This document shows, piece after piece, positions 60,536 to 64,000 of a DNA stretch of 64,000 nucleotides. The notes beneath the pieces were generated by a model. That model saw nothing but the letters and a program-made list of their open reading frames with translations. It was not told the DNA's origin and searched no databases. A program made the position numbers and the translations under genes. Source of the DNA: Apostichopus japonicus (lineage: Eukaryota; Echinodermata; Holothuroidea; Aspidochirotida; Stichopodidae); contig NC_092561.1 in assembly GCF_037975245.1 (NCBI RefSeq), positions 1,028,501-1,092,500 of the forward strand, given 5' to 3'. Position 1 is the first letter of the stretch; the number at the start of each line of letters is the position of its first letter.

Positions 60536-60894
60536 TGGCATTGAAGACTCGCCCCAAACCGCATGCCGCGCTCTGAAAAAGTTCACTTTTCGTTGCTTGC
60601 AAGTGAAGTTTTCTTCTTGTTGCTACAAAATGCAGACAGTAATGAAATGTGATACCTTGTTATCTTTTAGCTAGACCTGAGATGTCCATCGCTGCTATAT
60701 GTACACTGCGTTGTGGGTATTGACCGTAGCTGTATGTGTTGACTGTACACTAGAGTCTAATTACCGACGGTAGCAAGCTGTGTGTGTATTTTCTGGGATC
60801 GATGGTAGTGTCTAACACTTCTGTTACACCTCATTCGAAACTACGTCAGATTACCGGCATTAGACGTTTCTTTGTGCACGAGTCTTCAAACCCT
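60536..60894. mobile_element. 360-bp TTAA-flanked MITE, copy 2
   Basis: Flanked by TTAA (60,532-60,535 and 60,895-60,898). It begins tggcattgaagactcgcccc and ends cgagtcttcaaaccct. It matches the 53,312 copy over nearly its full length with scattered substitutions. Confidence 0.88.
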
Positions 60895-63459
60895 TTAACG
60901 TCACAGTCTTTACCCAGGCTAGTGGTACTGTACCTAGTACAGTGCTGATCTATGAATACTAGTTACATGTAAATTGCATTTATCTGTTAATATGATTTAC
61001 AATAATAGTTTTCTTTAGTTCTGCAAGGTTTAAGCCTGCAAGTATACTGTATATGTTCATACACATATTATTAACACAGTTGGACCATGTATGCGCCTGG
61101 TTCCCCTTCCACAATACACACTATGATGCTACTCTTGTTCTCAGGAGGAGAGTGAAGCGAGAATAGGAACAATGCATCAACAATATAATAGGCTATATAT
61201 CTATTGTAGTCTTTAGTTCACCTTGTTAGTCATGTTCGAACTCGTATTTAACAATATTTGCTTGGCTCATTGTTCATTTGGCCTTAATTTGTCTAAAACT
61301 CTCCTAGACTGTATTGTATGTAGGTACAGGTAGCATGGTTGGTTGGATATTGAGCGCTGCGCAAAAGGACAGTACTGGAAAGCGAAAGTGTGTGCTTGTA
61401 CCAGAGGGCGCTCGCCAAAGACTGGACCTGGCAGAATCAAACATAGCTCCTGTCCTGTAGGCTATCGAGACACCGCTCTGCTGGAACTAGTTTCAACAAT
61501 TTTCAGTGAGTTAACACTACCGTTATGTTAGACCAAGCGACAACCAAGTTCTGTTAGCACTTTGCAGAGCTACAGTTTATTAGATCCCACGGAACACAGA
61601 AATGTGGAAAGAGGCAATGAGAGAGAGAGAGACAAAAATAGAAAGGAAGAAAAAAACAGACAGTTGGATTAGGTTACCGTTTGACTTGTGAAACTTGAAA
61701 GAGATTTAAACAATCTCTCGTTAACAAGGTACTAAACATTTCCTGAATTATATAATTTCTGTATTTCAATTCACTTTCTTTTCTTTCCAATTTTTCTTGG
61801 AAAAACGCTTGTCTAAATATAGCATGTTCATTCACAAGAGTGTACAATATATATTGCGTACACTCAGTAGTAGGATGCAGTACTTCAACACACAGCACAG
61901 TATCTGTACAGTTATATGACACTAACAAGTGAAACACACAGAACTATTTATAATTTTTACAAGTCCAAAATTTCTCCAAACAGGGAGGAACTTTTTTAAA
62001 CAGTTATTACTCAAGGTGGCAGTCCAAATATTCTTAGAACTTTTTCAACTTGAGTACGCACAATCAACGCATATGGGGTAAGGCAGTTCTTAGGTGATTT
62101 GCTCAAATACTGCTCAAAGCATAATTGTTAACGGTTGTTAACCTTTCCGTCCCCCGGCCCCTGCCCCCCCCCCAAAAAAAAAGAAAAGAAAGAGAATGCA
62201 GGGCAAAAAGGATTTGGGTGGGCATGAGAAACATTTTATTTATTTATTTTGTTTGCAGACTTATACAGACCTGTCTAAGATTCGACCAGCTCTACATTAT
62301 TATGAACACTGCTTGTTTTTTGACTGACTATACTGTACTGTACTGTAGAGGCCATGTACCATTCTCACTCAACTGGATGTACAACTGTATCCCTCTATAT
62401 CAATTTAAGAACTCTACGTGCACAGTAAAGCGGTTACGACCAGTTTGAATAACTGCAATATTAGAGCGACCTGTGTTCTGCAAAGTCGAAACAATAAATT
62501 TTGATTGATACATTCACTAGTCTTTGTCTTTTATGGAACTGAATTGTTATCATCAAATGAAAATGGTATGAAAGAAAATTGACTGTACTGTAGTAATAAG
62601 TCGGTAGGCTCACTGCTTTATTTCATACCCTCCGATTAAAGACAAATTAACAAGATTAGAAATGGAGATTCTTTTCTGGATTTCTCTGTCGATATTTTCC
62701 TTAGTTTTACAAAGTTTCTCCTCTCAATGGAATACATAGATTAATTTATCCTGGACAGTTTTCAAGGCTCTTGTAATTTTGTCTGATATATACCTTGCCA
62801 ATATTTATCACATTTATCTGGGCATTGTTCTTGAAAGCTAAATGTCTTGGAGTGTAGACTTTGTGAGCCTAATCACTATCCATGGTAAAAAAAGGACAGG
62901 TAAAAACAGACTGTTTAGCAAATATTTAAATCCTCCCTACTTTGGCCTCCCAGATCTCTTTCAAAAAGAGTCACATATTGGAAAGGATCATTGGGTTATT
63001 TTTAGTTGGTATGGAATGCTTTCCAAATTCATGAATCATGTAAAGGATGAACAGATGGCCCCTTTTTACTAATCATACACTGCTGTTGCCTAGGCAACAA
63101 AGAGGCCAACTTTCTGCTTGTTTTAAGTATGTGGATATAGGCGGTACAAATCTCGCCCGTAATCCTACTAATTTCCAATATATTCTAATTGTACGAAATG
63201 AGGGGAAACAAGAAGGGAATTTGCATGTTCCATATTTCGTTGGTAAACTGAAATGGAAATATTAAAATCTTTATACTGAACTGGTGCCTGCAGAGGTTGG
63301 CAGAATTATCTTGCATTATGTACAACAAATTATCTGGCATACTCTTTGATACATACTGTACTTTTATTTCTGTTTTGGAACAGCCAAATCCAAATTTAAA
63401 ACCCCAATATTGCCTGCCATTTATTTTTTTATTAAAGCATAATTTTGCATTGAATTGGA

Positions 63460-63920
63460 AGACTTGACCTAACATGACATTTGACCTCCATCTATAGGAA
63501 AAACAATATAGTTCTTTCATTCAGTGCAAGTATGAAATTCCTGAATGAAGGCTTGTCTTCTGCAGTTGATCATTTCTTGACAAGGTTTAAAGACTTTGAC
63601 CACTGTTGACTTCAAATGACATATGACCTCCACAAAAAGCAGTCCTGAGTTTTTTTTTGTTCTCAGTAAGGTCAGGTAGATGTACTGTACACACCAAGTT
63701 TGAACTTCATCCAAACTTCACATTGTGAGTTACTGCAGGTTACAAATGCTTCATTAGACTTTGACCCCAACTTCAATAGGGGTCTTGAACTCAATAAGGT
63801 TCATCTACTAGATCTGATATGAAATATGATGTTAATACACGTTTCAGTTTTTGAGATAAACATCGTGTTTACAAGACAAGGCCTCATACACACCCACACA
63901 CATGTATGTAAGTATACACA
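63460..63920. repeat. Dispersed 'gacctttgacctc' repeat, second locus
   Basis: Contains tgacatttgacctccat, cttcaaatgacatatgacct, 'gagataaacatcgtgtttacaag' and a CA-rich end (cacacccacacacatgta). It parallels the 51.2-52.1 kb repeat in word order. Confidence 0.55.
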
Positions 63921-64000
63921 CATGTACGTATACATGTAAAAACCCACATTATCACCATCATATATATGTACAGTACTATGTAGGTTCCTGTTACCTTTGG

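Larger units (their letters stand above)
57010..64000. other. Repeat-rich DNA without recognised genes
   Basis: No gene is supported. It contains a Cys-rich 63-codon minus-strand frame (57,351-57,160: VCQHCLDCESH, ICPCGCF) without context, a C/T-rich tract near 58,080-58,330, retroelement and MITE copies listed separately, and an AG-rich stretch at about 61,620. Candidate MDM2 promoter sequence should lie somewhere here or at 53-57 kb, but I see no decisive motif. Confidence 0.45.

Noticed and set aside
62842-63265. Two overlapping plus-strand frames of 72-76 codons
   Set aside because: No splice sites in the right phase, no recognisable domain, composition like surrounding DNA.

Overview
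This window is eukaryotic nuclear DNA: AT-rich, with small exons in large introns, GT/AG junctions, many minisatellites and dispersed mobile-element remnants. The two recognisable genes (TSG101 and an MDM2-family gene), together with the repeat style, suggest a marine deuterostome invertebrate. An echinoderm such as a sea cucumber is my guess from gene content and repeat flavour; I cannot prove it from this sequence.

Layout. 1-12 kb has no recognised gene, but it holds a set of phase-compatible candidate exons of an unidentified gene on the minus strand (6.8-10.3 kb) and a large 18-bp minisatellite (3.77-4.49 kb). 12-16.2 kb is intergenic, with telomere-like and palindromic repeats. 16.3-25.8 kb is a complete 11-exon TSG101 gene on the plus strand (424 codons, every exon phase consistent). 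25.8-35.0 kb is the intergenic space between two convergent genes and is filled with tandem and dispersed repeats. 35.0-53.0 kb is an MDM2-family E3 ubiquitin ligase on the minus strand: 11 exons found, 726 residues from the first exon I can support, with SWIB, acidic, RanBP2-type zinc-finger and RING regions. Its true first coding exon is uncertain (candidate at 56.85-56.91 kb). 53-64 kb is repeat-rich upstream DNA with no recognised gene.

How the genes relate. TSG101 is an ESCRT-I subunit with a catalytically inactive ubiquitin E2-variant domain. MDM2 is the p53-directed RING E3. In mammalian cells TSG101 is reported to stabilise MDM2 while the MDM2/p53 loop feeds back on TSG101. Here the two genes are tail-to-tail neighbours about 9 kb apart, unlike in human, where they lie on different chromosomes.

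The most unusual signal is structural. At several exon borders (TSG101 exon 4 donor, TSG101 exon 10 acceptor and donor, MDM2 exon ending at 42,243) the junction itself, meaning the exon end plus its splice site, has been copied into a tandem array inside the neighbouring intron. This gives rows of duplicate splice sites. The TSG101 exon 10 array has a 39-bp, in-frame unit with about 17 copies of the donor. The window also carries two MITE families with TTAA target sites, a 725-bp inverted-repeat element inserted in a tandem array, a hairpin MITE, a tRNA-derived SINE and non-LTR retrotransposon fossils.
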